Source: Ridgeia piscesae
Taxonomy: Eukaryota > Annelida > Polychaeta > Sabellida > Siboglinidae
NCBI GenBank assembly: GCA_025642075.2
Contig: JAODUO010000180.1
Coordinates: 506,501 to 570,500 of the forward strand
Direction: 5' to 3'
DNA length: 64,000 nt
Shown here: positions 12,438 through 23,030 of the stretch, piece after piece
Numbering within the stretch: position 1 is the first letter of the stretch
How the letters are laid out: each line of letters opens with the position of its first letter
Program-made: the position numbers and the translations under genes
The notes under the pieces: generated by a model
Databases searched by the model: none
What the model saw: the letters and a program-made list of their open reading frames with translations, nothing else
Told to the model about the DNA's origin: nothing

Positions 12438-12807
12438 TTGGTCATAACTTGTAATACATCTGTAGGTCATATGTTCATCAAATTGTCAACCAGTGCAGTT
12501 CATATACTGCCGACCATATATTTGTGTCATCATCTGTCACAAGTCATGTTTGTAACATTGCCTGTTTTGTGCACATGTCATTATCTGCAGGTTGTATGTA
12601 TGTACAGTGAATCTTTGTTTGCAAGTCATATAATATTTCACAGCACTGTCTATAAATTTGTGTCATTGTCTGCATGCCAAATATCATCATCAGCAGGTTG
12701 TATGTGCATTGAATTCTGTCATCATATCATCATGTTTGTATCATTGTCTGCAAGTTGTATGTTTGTATTATGGTCTGTAGATCACATGTTTGTACAATTG
12801 TTGGCAG
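12438..12807 (+). repeat. Degenerate 27-bp array repeating the MRPL10 exon 2 acceptor
   Basis: Loose 27-bp units read roughly 'rtcatatgtttgt' then 'wttgtctgcag'. The phrase MFV..L.A.. recurs every nine codons in the open frame: MFVSLSASC, MFVLWSVDH, MFVQLLAGR, then the true exon MFVTPWMQC. Several units keep a usable AG acceptor, at exon starts 12591, 12697 and 12781. The open frame from 12438 into the exon is a product of this array, not a separate gene. See the findings for phase. Confidence 0.75.
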
Positions 12808-13007
12808 GTCGTATGTTTGTCACGCCATGGATGCAGTGTCGACACAGAGGAAAGATTAACGTGAAACATCCCGCAACACATTTAGAAAGAAACATCCTTG
12901 CTGCCATAACGAAACCTATCTACCCTAACAGGCCAGACCCGGCTATTATAAACAGGTGCTCTGTGGTGCAGAGGGAAGCTAGACAGGCTACTGCCACTGT
13001 CAAACAG
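12808..13007 (+). CDS. MRPL10: MRPL10 exon 2
   Basis: Begins after TTGGCAG and ends at a CAG|GTGAAT donor, with phase 1 in and phase 0 out. It encodes RMFVTPWMQCRHRGKINVKH and then the basic, proline-containing segment with ITKPIYPNRPDPAI. This corresponds to the presequence and N-terminal extension of MRPL10, which precedes the uL10 core. Confidence 0.9.
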
Positions 13008-13437
13008 GTGAATGATAATTCTTTTGACACTAATTGAGCCTTCACCGCAAATGGAAACTGTCTTTATAAGACTCAGTGTTTTGAACTTGTTTAGAGCAGT
13101 TTAGTTCGGAACTGGTCAGTTCTGGCCCATTCGTGTTGATCGCTTTGTGGTTCGTTGCAAAAATTTGATCCTGGGTGAGGCCCGGGTCCCTGGCGATTTT
13201 TTATGTTCTGACCTAACTACGAAAACAACATATAACGCCAAACTACTCCTCACATATTTTATGAACATATGCACACACTAGGTTACAAAATAAAATCACT
13301 CTAACATTACTGAAACAAATAAAATTCCCAAAACAACCTCGCACAAAACTCGACGTCATCGGTGGTGGCTACGCGTATCTCTATGATTACAGTAACATCG
13401 GTATTGCATCAAGGGGTCTTTTAATTGCAGTGTTGAG

Positions 13438-13515
13438 ATAAGGTTTAAGGGTAGGATTTAGGGTAAGTTTAGGGTTAGAAGTTAGTTTAGGGTTACATTA
13501 GGGTTAGGATAAAGT
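13438..13515. repeat. Degenerate telomere-like (TTAGGG) tract in MRPL10 intron 2
   Basis: About ten TTAGGG-like hexamers are separated by 1-6 bases (for example 'tttagggttagaagttag' and 'acattagggttagg'). The tract is short and degenerate and lies inside an intron, so it is an interstitial sequence rather than a chromosome end. Confidence 0.6.
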
Positions 13516-13928
13516 CAGAATTTTTGAAGGTCGTTTATGTAGTGACATCGTAATTAAATTACCGATATAGTAATCGATGAGCTACACATAGCCACTGTAG
13601 TCGCAGGTCATGTCGATTTTTGCGCAAGTTTGTTTTGTTAATTTTATGTTTTACAGGAATGTATATGATTTCATTTGGTAATCTAATGTATGTATATTAT
13701 GTACATAAGATATATGAGAAGCACCTATAAGAAATAATTTTTGGGGTTAGGTCAGAAAGGAAACAAAAAGAAAATGCATGTGGCCAAGATGCTGATGACT
13801 CTGGCTCGGGTTTGTGTCCATGGGATAATGCCACCATGCAAGACATTTTCAATTTGATGTTCGATTTGTATTCAAAATTTTGAGGGTACAGTATTCTATT
13901 TGAGTAAAATACATGTTCGTCCCCTCAT

Positions 13929-13975
13929 TATATATATATATATATATATATATACACTTATAAACATAATAGTCG

Positions 13976-14036
<61 letters not shown>
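13929..14036. repeat. (TA)n microsatellite, two tracts
   Basis: Two pure alternating TA tracts, about 13929-13955 and 13981-14034, are separated by roughly 25 bases. They lie in MRPL10 intron 2. Confidence 0.97.
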
Positions 14037-14038
<2 letters not shown>

Positions 14039-14334
14039 CTCTACATATTATATACATTAGGGTAACCAAAACAAAATTGAAATCGGCCGTGTACACAGGC
14101 TGAAAAGTTGAGGTTTATTTGTCTGCTTGAACTTAATTTTTTATCAGAAATGGATTCTACATACCAAAATACGCATAAGAAGAGGTATTAATACATAATT
14201 CTAAGTCAAGTTGTTCTAAAGTTATTTTTTTAGGATGACCAATGGCCATCTTGGATTTATGCAAATTACCAGAGTTGCCCTTTTTCTTGTTCTAGGAGCT
14301 GAATTGAGTCAAAATCAACAAAACAGTTCATTTC

Positions 14335-14515
14335 TAGGTTCGCTATTGAATGGACTACCTGGTAGTTCTTAAATGTATCACTAAATTACCAAGGTACAAA
14401 ACTGTGGGTGTTTTGAGAGATCTCTTCCTCTAAATGGATTTTTCTGAAGTTTCACGACAGTTGTTTTCTCACCCAACGTCACCTTTTTAGGCCAAACGCA
14501 TTGTTGATTAAAAAA
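14335..14515 (+). repeat. Dispersed repeat copy A (before MRPL10 exon 3)
   Basis: About 180 bp that matches 15328-15496 over most of its length. Shared blocks are 'tagttcttaaatg', 'ctctaaatggatttttctga', 'gttgttttctcacccaac' and 'aaaggcattattgatt'-like sequence. It ends about 65 nt before exon 3. It has no coding capacity and is probably a copy of a short non-autonomous element or an intragenic duplication. Confidence 0.75.
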
Positions 14516-14578
14516 ATTCTCACCATCTAAAACACTATAATATAGATAATTGTACATATATTTTGGTTATGTTGGCAG

Positions 14579-14760
14579 GAAAATCTGGAAAACCTCTATG
14601 AGAAGTTCCTGATCCGGGAATGTAAGAAGCTGCTTACAGAACAAAACATGGTGATAGTGGCCCAGCAGCTGGCCACACCCGGGCGCAACCAGAGGGTCAT
14701 CAACGTCAAACTGGCCAAGAAAAACCTCTCATTGCATCGCTTTCCGAACAGTGTTATGTT
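14579..14760 (+). CDS. MRPL10: MRPL10 exon 3
   Basis: Bounded by GTTGGCAG and a GTAAGT donor; phase 0 in, phase 2 out. It encodes ENLYEKFLIRECKKLLTEQN and onward through NMVIVAQQLATPGR to the HRFPNSVM strand, i.e. the first helix and central strand of the uL10 fold. The minus-strand open frame over it is a shadow. Confidence 0.95.
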
Positions 14761-15327
14761 GTAAGTACCAAGTGGAACAAATTTGGTTGTAAAACATTGT
14801 TTTATTATGCAGTTCATTGTTTAGGTAAAATTGTAATTTGTGTCTGGAAATGTGGTTGGATATTGTTAAAAAAAATTATTAAATAAGAGTAGATATATGC
14901 AGAGCATGAACCGTGTGGTTTTGTAAAGTAATGGTACAACTAGATGTAACAAGGTTGACAACTTGACATGCAAGATGACATGTCACAAACTTGACCTGTT
15001 CATCACTCTATGAAGGCAACATATTGTGAAGAACCTCTTACAGAAATGAGACAGATCCATTCTAATTATTGGTTCTGGCACAATGACACTTCTAACAAAA
15101 AATTGTCAATTAGAATTGCAATACTGCATTGACATACAATTACTAACGCAATATGAATTAAACTGTATTGTTAGAGTGAAATTTAAATAAATTATATTCA
15201 ATATTTTGGATTGATAAAAAAATGTTTGTGACAGTAATTTACATTTGTTTGTTCAGATAAAGTTAGATATATCAGGATAGATGCTATTTTTAATGGTAAT
15301 TGGTATAATTGTTATAATTACCCAAAA

Positions 15328-15496
15328 TGGACTACTCCGGGTAGTTCTTAAATGCATCTAATCACTATACTGCGAATTTTTGAAAAACGTTGGATACTTT
15401 GAGAAGTCTCATGCTCTAAATGGATTTTTCTGAAATTTCACAAGAGTTGTTTTCTCACCCAACCTCACCTTGTTAACCCAAAGGCATTATTGATTT
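15328..15496 (+). repeat. Dispersed repeat copy B (before MRPL10 exon 4)
   Basis: Second copy of the element at 14335-14515, in the same orientation and again ending shortly (about 115 nt) before the next exon. By eye, identity is strong in blocks, with small indels between them. Confidence 0.75.
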
Positions 15497-15610
15497 ACAC
15501 TTGTATTGTATAATTGAGTATGGAAATGTAATTGACTGAAATGACAAGAATATTGATATGCATGTTTTATATCACATGTCTATTATATGCACTGTCTATG
15601 GCTGTTGTAG

Positions 15611-15747
15611 GAAAGCAATAGAGGATACAAAGTGGGTTAATCTGAAGCCACTGTTCTGTGCCAAAAGTATCTTCATCGTGGGTGAGGAGCCCAGGGTGGC
15701 TGACCTCATGGCCATCATGAAAAAGACACCAGAGCTTGTCATCCTAG
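15611..15747 (+). CDS. MRPL10: MRPL10 exon 4
   Basis: Bounded by GTTGTAG and G|GTACTG; phase 2 in, phase 1 out. It encodes LKAIEDTKWVNLKPLFCAKS followed by IFIVGEEPRVADLMAIMKK and TPELVIL. The 'xxVxEEPxVxxMxxIxxxxP' pattern is diagnostic for MRPL10. Confidence 0.97.
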
Positions 15748-16234
15748 GTACTGAATTCTGTGTTTGGTGTAGTTCATCTAGTCAGGCCAAGCATACATAT
15801 TGTAAATTCAGTATTAAAAAGATTACCTATACAATGAGCCATATATATTATATATACATACTGTCCATAACTGGTAGTTAAAATATATAAATATAATAAA
15901 TTGTCTCAAATATTTGTTCATATAGTGTCCGAATTCAGAGGAAGTAAGGAAGCATAAGCTGGGTTAGATGCTTGCAAGAATGTTGTCTTAACAATTTTTG
16001 ATTTCTGCAAAGTTTCTTGGTGGCAGTACAGTAAACTGTATTATACTGATGACCGTAATCAGAAGTTTAGTATTGTAATGAATTTGATTGATAACCATAC
16101 CAAAGATGGTATATTCGTTGCTGTTTCGGTATGCTAAAATTAGCATACAGGGTCAGCTTGGTTTGTTTTTAACAGCAATTATTATAGTTGATGTTATCAT
16201 GACCTTGATGGTTGGTCATTGTTTTCTCCTGCAG

Positions 16235-16446
16235 GTGGTGTTGTAGATAATATGATTCTGAGTCGAGCAGGTCTAGCGAGGTACGCCGCCCTTCCAGGTC
16301 TTGACTTGGTGCAGGGTGAACTCTGCTCAGTTCTCAACGGTGTAGCGAACAAGACACGGCGGTTACTATCGTCTCATCAACAACAGCTCGCAGGCAACCT
16401 CGACCAGTATGTGAAGGACCAAACAGTGGGAGAACCACAGACGTGA
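16235..16446 (+). CDS. MRPL10: MRPL10 exon 5 (stop)
   Basis: Begins after a strong TTTTCTCCTGCAG acceptor and ends in TGA. It encodes GVVDNMILSRAGLARYAALP and onward through LDLVQGELCSVLNGVANKTR to a Gln-rich helix and DQYVKDQTVGEPQT. The glycine pair and (I/M)LSR(A/Q)G block match the family. The C-terminal helix is the expected L12-binding region. Confidence 0.97.
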
Positions 16447-16538
16447 TCCAGCAGCTACAAGTCATTGTCTCGTATTTAGGTGCCATGAACCTGGTCTGAT
16501 AGTGGTGAAAAAACTGTGGCATGAACTACATTTATCAT

Positions 16539-16544
16539 AATAAA
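16539..16544 (+). terminator. MRPL10 polyadenylation signal
   Basis: AATAAA lies 93 nt after the MRPL10 stop and is the first canonical signal downstream. A GT-rich stretch (cttgtgttcatgtg) follows within 30 nt. Confidence 0.75.
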
Positions 16545-16559
16545 ATATGGAAACAAATT

Positions 16560-19500
16560 CAACTTGTGTTCATGTGATAAAACCAAGCAACTCAGCAATC
16601 TTTCTCAGTTTCTTAAATTATTGCACTTTTATGCCAATTAAATGATTGTAGTAATAATAGCTTATTTATAAACCAATACATCCAAAATAAAACAATTCAA
16701 ATGCACATTTTGTTTATTTTTTATTCAATGTGTGTAATCTACAATAAAAATAATCTCTGTTCACTACAGGGTAGTTTGAGCAGAAAGAACAACTGACATT
16801 TTGATAATAACTTGTCAAAGTTGCCATATAGTTGATAGTTTGTTTAAAACCAGTCAGATAACTTAATTCTCTGTTTTAATACCATGTCAATGTGTGGCAT
16901 AATGCAGTAAATTAATGTTCAGAAGGTATACAAGAACCACCTAATGTGTTTTAATTATTACATATTTTATTGTTTTGGCCATCTTTAATTAACTAGAGTG
17001 AACTCCAAACCAGTTTTGAGAATACAATGGATTTGGTAAATGTATCATTAATACAGTGTAGAAATAAAATCATTAGGATTGTAACAACATTCATTTCATG
17101 TGAAAATTATGTATAATATGCATCTCATTTAAGATAAATGTAATCATTTGGCCGTCTTAATGATTATTTAATAAGGCCTGTTTCTTGGACATCAACAATA
17201 AATATGTTATATTTGGTTGAATGCAGTCGTTTGTAAATATAACTCCAAATATAACGTCTAAAACTATAAGCTCTTGTTAAAAAACAACTCGGAGATGGGC
17301 AGATATCTTTATTGTTTCTATTAGTGCACACGATCAATATGCATTAATTGGTGTCATCTGTTATACAACTTTTCATTGTCACTTGGTGTTTGCACTTGTA
17401 TATAAACAGACTCCAGGTCCTAGTGACCGTTATCCAATTTCACATCCCATGAAGCAGTCTTGGATTTGACAATTGTATATACAACAATTAGTTTCACTTA
17501 GTATCTTGATCACAGATGACTGTTACTCTAATTATGTCACACACAAAGTATCCTCAATGTATACATTCATAGTATTCAATTTGTCTGAGCTGTCAAAATG
17601 AACAGGTGTCGGAATAATGTTACGTCAGTATAACACAACCATAAGTAGCACAAGTATTTGGGCAGCCCACATTATAACTAAGAAGCCAGCATCTTGATAG
17701 AACAAACAACACTGTGATATCTCTAGAATTCCCTATGGTCACAGCTATATGGACCAGCTTTGTCCAAGACTTATTGTAAAATAAAGAAAATACTGTCGAA
17801 ACAATATGTCTTGCCTGCAACATGAAAATTAATCAAATACTAAGAAAAAATAAAGCGGGATCACATTACTAAAACTACATTAAAAATGGAAATAACAATA
17901 TTCTAGTCATTGATTTATAAGTAAATAATGGCATAATTAGACAAGGATAATTCGGTTGGTGCCAGAACTAAATGTTGTCATACACACTGTTGAGCTGAGT
18001 CTTTGTATATTTTAGAGTAACAATCAATGGCACCATTGAGTAGGAAGTGCTTCAGCGAGTCGGTCAGACATTACAGTGGCAAACACAACCTTTATGATGA
18101 TTTTCTCTGAAAATAACACTGTCTTAGTAATACTGTACTGAGAAACAAAACATTTCACTTTAACGACACCAACAAGCCTAGTGCATGTAACGTCTCAAAC
18201 CAATGCAATTGATGTACAATTTCTCACTAATACACATCATGCATACGCCACTCACACAGACAAGCACTCACATATCACATTATATAGAGGTATATAAACA
18301 AATCTGTCTACTGCACAAATGTCGGTGGTAGTCCCCAGTCCCTACAAGCCCCGTAAAACCCAGTGCCGTGGAGTGAAGGATTAAACACTAGTTACCCCTT
18401 TATGCACACCCTGGCACTACAGAATGCCTCTATGCACACCCTGGCACTACAGAATGCCATCAACAGCTGCCTGTGGTCGACTACACTGAATCACCGATAC
18501 GAGCTTGGTTAGAAATGTGTTCTAAGTGCAGAACTACGGCCACACACGACACCAGCAGACCTACTGTGACACGAGTGTTTGATGGACCTAAAGCTAATTT
18601 TTATCCCATTAAACATGTATGCAGTTACCCAATCATGCTGTGCATTCACTCGCCACTTAAATGCATAAGAATCGAGTCGTTGAGATGATGCACTGCCTTG
18701 CATACAGTTGGGGGAACCACCCAGTGGCCTCTAGACCTCCCCATATGACATGGCTTCAATCCCAGGCTGGCACCCTCCTCTTGCCTAATAAAACTAGTTT
18801 CTAATTGTTTCGTAAATGTCTAGAACGTTCTTTGCCAACCTGTCTAGCACTGCTGTATGAGAAGTGGGAATTAGGTTTTTCAAATCTGTGGGTTATCTCC
18901 CTCTTCACTGATACAAAAAGGAAAACATGGTAAGTCTAACATGTTGTGCACCCATTCAGCGATTTTCTCTCTCTAATGCACTGTTACCTTGAATACAACA
19001 GAAGGGCCCACAATGCAATTTGGACAATTCTGCCAATTTCCTAACAGTGGGATATGATTGAACAACAAAGTTGAGTTACAGTCATTCCTAAATAACCGAG
19101 GCAACTAGACGGTAATGCACTTGCCTTCCACTATTCAGACCCAGTTATTCATTATATTATAGCTGCTCTCGCAATCAATATTTCATTACAGAACTGTATG
19201 TGCGTATTCATGACTTACTCGACCAAGACTGGTGTAGAACAGTAGGGCCAACTTGATCATGCTAATAAAACAATTTCACAACGACGCAATACAATTCACG
19301 TATATACTGTTAATCAATCAAAAAATTGTGCGAAATCACATTCCATAGCAATTACGTTCATATCTGTCCTGAAGTGATGGTGCAAGTTTGTATAATTTCT
19401 GCATTATAACCATTGTTAAATACACATCCCTTATGCTACACTACTCCCATGTTATCATTGTTTGTTCTGGGAACAATTCTGACCAATATATCAGGTTACA

Positions 19501-19995
19501 GTGCTGGTAAATTTACTGCCATCACTATAACAGTGTCACGGTCATTCGGTCTAGACAGTACCTTGCAAGTCTCAGCCTCCATTTTGTATTTGGTGCATAT
19601 AATTGAAGCCCTGTGTCATTCTCATCACGTAATTTTGTGCAAGATGTCTGACGAGCAAAAAGCTTCAGCAAAATCAACATTGTAACACTTCCAGTGCTGC
19701 CACCTGGGTACAACAGGTGATGCATAACTTCTGCCTCATGATACGCTCATTGACGGCAATACGGAGCCTTAGAACATCATGTCATCACACATGTCACTGG
19801 CCGTGTCCCCAATCACCCATTTATCTCACAACAACGTTTTCATTCCAATCATTATTCTCCCAGATATGCACAATTTCCACCTTTTATATTTTATATACAC
19901 TGATCGATGTCTGCTAGTCATGGCCTATGACGACTGTGACATGCATCCTCAATATGTTCCATAATACGAGCTCTCTGTTGCTCAATGCATTAATT
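16560..19995. other. Intergenic or 3' UTR region between convergent genes
   Basis: No coding exon was found. The minus-strand part nearest 19995 is 3' UTR of the SLC4 gene. A short direct repeat 'tatgcacaccctggcactacagaatgcc' occurs twice at about 18400-18458. The segment 18672-18790 contains a weak tRNA-like 'gggattgaagcc' on the minus strand and could be an old SINE. The plus-strand open frames at 18473, 19413 and 19717 have no support. Confidence 0.5.
17308..17313 (-). terminator. Candidate polyadenylation signal for the SLC4 gene
   Basis: A minus-strand AATAAA (TTTATT on the + strand) occurs in 'aaacaataaagatatctgcc'. It is one of the first canonical signals I found downstream of the SLC4 stop and would give a 3' UTR of about 2.7 kb. 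Variant signals closer to the stop could be used instead. Confidence 0.25.
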
Positions 19996-20206
19996 TTAAG
20001 TCCGCTTTTTTGATTGGCCGATAACTTTAACGTCATTCTTTGTACCCGTGGTTGTTGCTGAAGCGGTACTGCTCGGGGGGTCAATTACGATGTCAGGGTT
20101 CACCACTAGGGTCTCCAACTCTTCCGATTCAGCTTCTTCAAATTTGACGCTGCTATAGCTCCTCCTCTTGTGTGCGCCGTCCCTCAACACAATGCTAGAG
20201 TGACGC
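19996..20206 (-). CDS. SLC4A7/8/10-like: SLC4 exon 24 (C-terminus, stop)
   Basis: Acceptor TGTGCTTGCAG, phase 2 in. It encodes RHSSIVLRDGAHKRRSYSSV and a polar tail with an acidic stretch (EEAESEELETLV) and a Ser/Thr-rich end, terminating ...GQSKKRT. No PDZ-binding end like that of some vertebrate paralogues is seen. The tail is not conserved enough for family recognition; the link to exon 23 rests on matching phase (AG|G) and strong coding character. Confidence 0.8.
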
Positions 20207-21144
20207 CTGCAAGCACACACATACGGCATAAGACACACATCAGGCACATGCCACACATATACAATCAATATGAACATGTAAATTATATGACAAGGTTAAT
20301 CTTAAGAATTGTAGAATTTATTAAACATTATTAAACATTTCACCAGAGATGAGTCAAACATATAATCTGGGCAATAAATTCTCTTAGCTATAATGGATTC
20401 ACCAGAGGTTGTTAATTTTGTCATAAGGTCAATGGACTTCTATTTCCATAAGCAGTTAAAGTCGATGTTTGTTTTGATCAGCATCGTGCATGATTATAGG
20501 GCTGTTGGATACATGTTTATTGTGTCAGTTGGACTCTTCAGACAACCAGGGCAATAAGTCCTTGTGGTTTGAATACATTCATCAGTGGTTGTTTATTTAA
20601 TTATAGACTAATTAAACTTTTTGTTTCTCAAGCAGTTTGTGATATGGCTGAGGAACCACTCTGTGGCACTAACTTTGGAAACAAAACAATTTACTTCTAT
20701 TGTCTCCACTTTTCAACACCAATATGTACAATGAGGAACTACAACACATTTCAAAGCTGAAACATGATAATGATTTCATAAGTTATATTAAAAGAAAAGT
20801 GTTATTAGTTAAGTTATTCATCACTGCATGTTGTGTATGTTTGCTAAATATAAATAGGGCAACTGGAATATTTACATAAACAATATGGATTGTCATGACA
20901 ACTAATGCCAGAATACATGTTCATTATAACAAGAATTAGGGCCGTATGTACATTATTATCCCACCAATTAATGTCAATATTGAATAGATGAAAAACAATT
21001 GCAAAAACAAGAAATGTCTACAAAGAAACATATTCTTTGTCCACATTGCTTTGCACCAAGCAGATATCCCACAGAAAGTGCCTTCCTTAGTCAGACATTC
21101 TTCATCACAATCACAATTAATGCAGTCTCTCTTTGTCTCTCTCC

Positions 21145-21176
21145 ATGTCTGTCTGTCTGTCTGTCTGTGTCTGTCA
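21145..21176. repeat. (GTCT)n microsatellite
   Basis: Short run of GTCT/CTGT tetramers in the SLC4 intron between exons 23 and 24. Confidence 0.9.
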
Positions 21177-21567
21177 TCAGGAGCAACTCTGTTACATATA
21201 AAAATTATAGTGACAATGCTCACATTTGTTTACATCTTAACCTGTATACTTTTACATATGGACATCTTATTTATTTACCTATATGATCTCATTCCATCTG
21301 ACATATCTCATGACATGGCATAAATTATAATCAAGCCTAAAATGCTGGGATAATTACTATGTACGTGTGGCTGCAGCTAGCAGGTTTCAAATTTGTTTTC
21401 ACAACTGACTAATTCGGACAATACAGCTGAAATAATGTTTGCTTTATGAGAGACTGTTGTATTATCTGCTGTTAAGCAGCATCATGTTTATTGAAAAATA
21501 TGACAGAGAAACTGGGCAACTTTAGGTTCTATAGGTAGAGGAGACATGCATATAATGAACATCACAC

Positions 21568-21740
21568 CTTTCTCGCTTTACACTCTTAAGCCCATTGTTG
21601 GTGTCAACTGCTGACATTTGTTTCCAGATGCCGGTTTTGGACACCTCCTCCGAGATGTTCAGCATGTCAACAGGGATGTTTATCGACTTGCCATCCTTCA
21701 GAGGGATGTTCACCGCTCCGCCCGAGATCTCAAGAATATT
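21568..21740 (-). CDS. SLC4A7/8/10-like: SLC4 exon 23
   Basis: Encodes NILEISGGAVNIPLKDGKSI then NIPVDMLNISEEVSKTGIWK and QMSAVDTNNGLKSVKRE; phase 0 in, phase 2 out at AG|GTGTGA. The 'INIS/E...K..IWK' block corresponds to the cytoplasmic tail of NDCBE-type proteins. If this donor is not used, translation continues for about 15 codons to a stop at 21522, giving a shorter C-terminus. Confidence 0.9.
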
Positions 21741-22077
21741 CTGATGCGCATCGACAGAGTAATAGAAATAACATGATTCATACTGCACGCAGCAAGGGCA
21801 GATGACATGATAGCAAAGGAAGACATTGTAGCATGTACATTGTAGAGAAACTCATGTAAGGCAGTGTTTGCTTTCAATTTTCACTCAGCAGACTTTGTGA
21901 AAATTACCATCACTGATGGTGAAGACGACATGAAGTTAACAACAGATGAATATATATATGTATATATACACAGACATATACAGAGCAGCAAAAGTTTCCT
22001 TTAACAAATTTGCCTTTCCGGCAAACATTAAGCACATTTGTAAGCAGAGACAGAGAGAATGAGTGACAGGAGTCTAC

Positions 22078-22221
22078 CTCCATCTCTTGTTCCATCATCA
22101 TGATTTGCTTCTCTTCCTTCTCTCGTTTGTGTGACTCTGGGATGATGTCATCGAGCCACTTGAGTTCGTGCCTCGTAAACACCCAATCGAGTGACTTGCG
22201 CACAAAACACATGGCGAGAAC
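22078..22221 (-). CDS. SLC4A7/8/10-like: SLC4 exon 22
   Basis: Phase 0 on both sides. It encodes VLAMCFVRKSLDWVFTRHEL then KWLDDIIPESHKREKEEKQI and a Met/Glu-rich end. This is the last membrane helix followed by the conserved cytoplasmic 'L.WLDD..PE' motif, which is associated with carbonic anhydrase II binding in some SLC4 proteins, and a charged helix. Confidence 0.97.
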
Positions 22222-22423
22222 CTACAGCAGAACGCCGACTTCACACAACTGTAGCAAGTAAATTCATCTAGCTACATGTATGTTTACACTGCAGAACCTA
22301 GAGTGAAATATTTGTGGAAAACATCCACCAATATATATGAGGGTTGATCAACTAACTATTCACTGTGTGTTAAATTCAGACATTTATTAGACACAATGCT
22401 GTGAATATAACTGCTAGAATTAA

Positions 22424-22468
22424 TGCTGTTTCCACGTAGAATTAATGCTGTTTCCACATAGCGTTAAA
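22424..22468. repeat. 22-bp direct duplication
   Basis: 'agaattaatgctgtttccac' occurs twice back to back in the intron between exons 21 and 22. Confidence 0.8.
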
Positions 22469-22784
22469 AATGTAATGATTAAACACTTTTGTAATCATGG
22501 ACATTTCATACTGACACCATAAAACATGTTCTTGTACCATGACACTTGGATCTTGACACTTTCAAGGTTCGTGTACATGAAGTGGCATTTTAGAATCAAA
22601 CATTTGACCGAAACATGCAAATATTTTGGCAATTGTTTTGTTTTAACATGTCAAATAATATTTATTTTTATATAACTTCACATCCAATGCAGTTCGCATC
22701 ACTGTTATATAGTACATCGTTCGTCAAAATTATTTAACATCATAGAAAAAATGTTGGATAATATTTCAATGTGACACCACCTAC

Positions 22785-23030
22785 CATGATAGGGAAAACT
22801 ATGGAGATGGATTTGATGGTTTTGATAACCCAAAGCACCGCCAGACATGCCACCTGCACCGCTGTGAACATGTGCACGCGGCGCAGTGGCACCGTGCGCA
22901 GGAACATGTAGTCAGGCTGGTACTTGGGAGGCATGAAGACAATCAGGATACGCTGGATCAGTTGCACGCCAACCATGGAACTGACTCCCATGAAGAGGAA
23001 GACGCCGTACAGCACGGACATTGGGATCAT
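22785..23030 (-). CDS. SLC4A7/8/10-like: SLC4 exon 21
   Basis: Encodes [20 protein letters not shown] then the [20 protein letters not shown] segment and two late membrane helices ([21 protein letters not shown]); phase 0 on both sides. 'IPMPVLYGVFLYMG' is highly conserved across SLC4. The native acceptor is the last of a series of about 30 near-identical acceptors that make up the upstream array, so the exact 5' end used in mRNA is uncertain. The first position given matches family length exactly. Confidence 0.95.

Larger units (their letters stand above)
11445..16446 (+). other. MRPL10 gene model (5 coding exons, 249 residues)
   Basis: Nuclear gene for mitochondrial large-subunit ribosomal protein uL10m, which sits at the base of the ribosomal stalk and anchors bL12m. 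Coding exons are 11445-11463, 12808-13007, 14579-14760, 15611-15747 and 16235-16446. Together they are 750 nt with every junction in phase and canonical GT-AG borders. Recognition rests on family signatures: the SIFIVGEEPRVADLMAIMKK strand-helix, the GGVVDNMILSRAGL block, LPGLDLVQGEL and a Gln/Leu-rich C-terminal helix, in the order seen in animal MRPL10. At 249 residues it is close to the usual ~260. The ATG exon encodes MATFRKC, the start of a probable mitochondrial presequence rich in basic residues. Intron 1 carries a degenerate 27-bp repeat at its acceptor, and introns 2 and 3 carry a duplicated element. Confidence 0.95.

Noticed and set aside
12438..13037. A separate 199-residue gene
   Set aside because: The right third is MRPL10 exon 2; the left part is an open frame through the degenerate 27-bp array, and the frame runs past the real donor at 13008.
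13438..13515. Chromosome end or new telomere
   Set aside because: Degenerate, under 80 bp, and inside an intron with unique sequence on both sides.
18672..18790. A third tRNA-like SINE on the minus strand
   Set aside because: Only a weak box B-like string; it lacks the 'atttctttcac' core shared by the two accepted copies.
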